The notes below the pieces were generated by a model. That model worked only from the letters and a program-made list of their open reading frames with translations, was not told where the DNA came from and ran no database searches. This document shows, in pieces, positions 6,422-6,875 of a DNA stretch of 6,875 nucleotides. Made by a program: the position numbers and the translations under genes. The stretch is from CAZAMT01 sp964486145 (GTDB lineage Bacteria; Bacteroidota; Bacteroidia; Bacteroidales; JAAAOM01), in the NCBI GenBank assembly GCA_964486145.1, contig CAZAMT010000221.1, positions 1 to 6,875 of the forward strand, read 5' to 3'. The number at the start of each line of letters is the position of its first letter. Position 1 is the first letter of the stretch.

Positions 6422-6745
6422 TCATACTTCTTTCAACCCTTCCAGCAGAGTAGGCAGCAACTCCAAAACGGAGGGATGGGAAATGACCACATTTTGCAGC
6501 ACGGAGTAAGGAACATCTGCATACATAATTTGTTAAATGCTGATGATGATTTCATCGCCGCCCACGCCCAGAATGGCTGCACCGAGAATTCGCTGATTTT
6601 CAGCATTAACAATTACGTGCATCATTCCATTGGTTTCGCCTTTTTCTTTGGCCCTGGCTACCTGGCTCATGGGCATTTTTGCTTCCAGAATTTTATACCC
6701 TTATTCAAGGGCTGCTTTCCGGGTCATTCCGGTGTGCCCCAAAGG
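6422..6745 (-). pseudogene. C-terminal remnant of a MerA/dihydrolipoamide dehydrogenase-like FAD oxidoreductase
   Basis: The minus-strand frame gives 108 codons matching the dimerisation domain of class I pyridine nucleotide-disulfide oxidoreductases. It opens PLGHTGMTRKAALE, continues AKMPMSQVARAKEKGETNG and RILGAAILGVGGDE, and ends YSVLQNVVISHPSVLELLP with the family's HPxxxE dyad. Two TAA stops interrupt it: at 6701-6703, where relatives usually have a residue such as Q between LE and GYK, and at 6533-6535, before QIMYADVPY. The frame is otherwise intact to the TGA at 6422-6424. The FAD- and NAD-binding domains and the redox-active CxxxxC site are absent, since the upstream DNA belongs to another gene. 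It resembles the mercuric reductase-like proteins often found in Bacteroidetes, but the substrate cannot be told. It is dead unless the stops are base-call errors. Confidence 0.85.
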
Positions 6746-6875
6746 AATTTTATGGCGTTGCCACCTGCGTCTTTTGTGGCATCCACCACCTTTTGGGCGT
6801 TGTCTGCATCTGCAATATAGTTGACAACAACATTTGCTCCTTCTCCTGCCATTTCTATGGCAATGGCTTTTCCGA
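6745..6875 (-). pseudogene. Truncated short-chain dehydrogenase/reductase (SDR), N-terminal fragment running off the window
   Basis: Reading in from the right edge on the minus strand, the frame gives GKAIAIEMAGEGANVVVNY, an ADADNAQKVV helix and KDAGGNAIKF. This is the first Rossmann unit of a classical SDR just after the TGxxxGIG motif, similar to glucose 1-dehydrogenase/3-oxoacyl-ACP reductase relatives. The start and about 18 residues should lie beyond base 6875. Homology ends at F (6745-6747), where one expects a segment like QADVS. Instead the DNA switches to the flavoprotein remnant, in another frame, and the SDR frame stops at 6724-6726. The catalytic Tyr-Lys part is lost, so it is a broken gene unless the rest survives elsewhere. 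Confidence 0.8.

Noticed and set aside
6404..6820. Plus-strand open frame of 138 codons at the right edge
   Set aside because: The protein is low-complexity aromatic/proline-rich nonsense, while the minus strand of the same DNA shows clear SDR and flavoprotein homology.
1..6875. CRISPR array, tRNA, rRNA or insertion sequence
   Set aside because: I found no regular spacer repeats, no cloverleaf-like or rRNA-like sequence and no transposase reading frame on either strand.

Overview
The window looks like a chromosomal segment of a Bacteroidota (Bacteroidetes) bacterium, perhaps from the Marinilabiliales/Prolixibacteraceae side; that finer placement is only an impression. The grounds are the moderate-to-low GC, the absence of clear Shine-Dalgarno sequences before the genes, a recognisable Bacteroidetes-type promoter (TTTG, 20 bp, TAGTTTAG) before the TetR gene, and the style of the histidine kinase core (GDRLKTAFLANMSHEIRTPMN).

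Layout. (1) Bases 95-4129 (+) encode a very large soluble hybrid histidine kinase of 1344 residues: GAF-like domain, four PAS domains, a PocR/GAF-like cysteine-rich sensor domain, coiled coil, HisKA, HATPase and receiver. Base composition changes sharply along this one gene (about 25% GC in PAS1, about 64% in PAS3), so it looks assembled by domain shuffling. (2) Bases 4130-4360 are a convergent intergenic stretch in which I find no convincing gene. (3) On the minus strand, reading right to left, lie a TetR-family regulator (5751-6329), an AhpD-like carboxymuconolactone-decarboxylase-family protein (5138-5695), an exported DsrE-family protein (4703-5131) and, after a 150-bp gap, a 63-residue cysteine-rich GDCCVxC protein (4361-4552). 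(4) At the right edge, upstream of the TetR gene and on its strand, sits a gene scar. The 5' part of a short-chain dehydrogenase joins the 3' part of a MerA/dihydrolipoamide-dehydrogenase-like flavoprotein, which carries two further in-frame stops.

How the parts may work together. The TetR, AhpD-like and DsrE genes look like a small thiol/redox stress module. The regulator has a GCL cysteine at the position of the reactive cysteine of NemR. The AhpD-like protein has the CxxCxxxH motif, and the DsrE protein carries CxxC and is exported. A 17-bp motif, CTAAGCATKTGCTTTGA, containing the palindrome AAGCA-NN-TGCTT, occurs once before the TetR gene (inside its promoter spacer) and once before the AhpD-like gene. 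It is the best candidate for the TetR operator and is the most interesting regulatory signal here. The hybrid kinase runs the other way and shows no visible link to this module.
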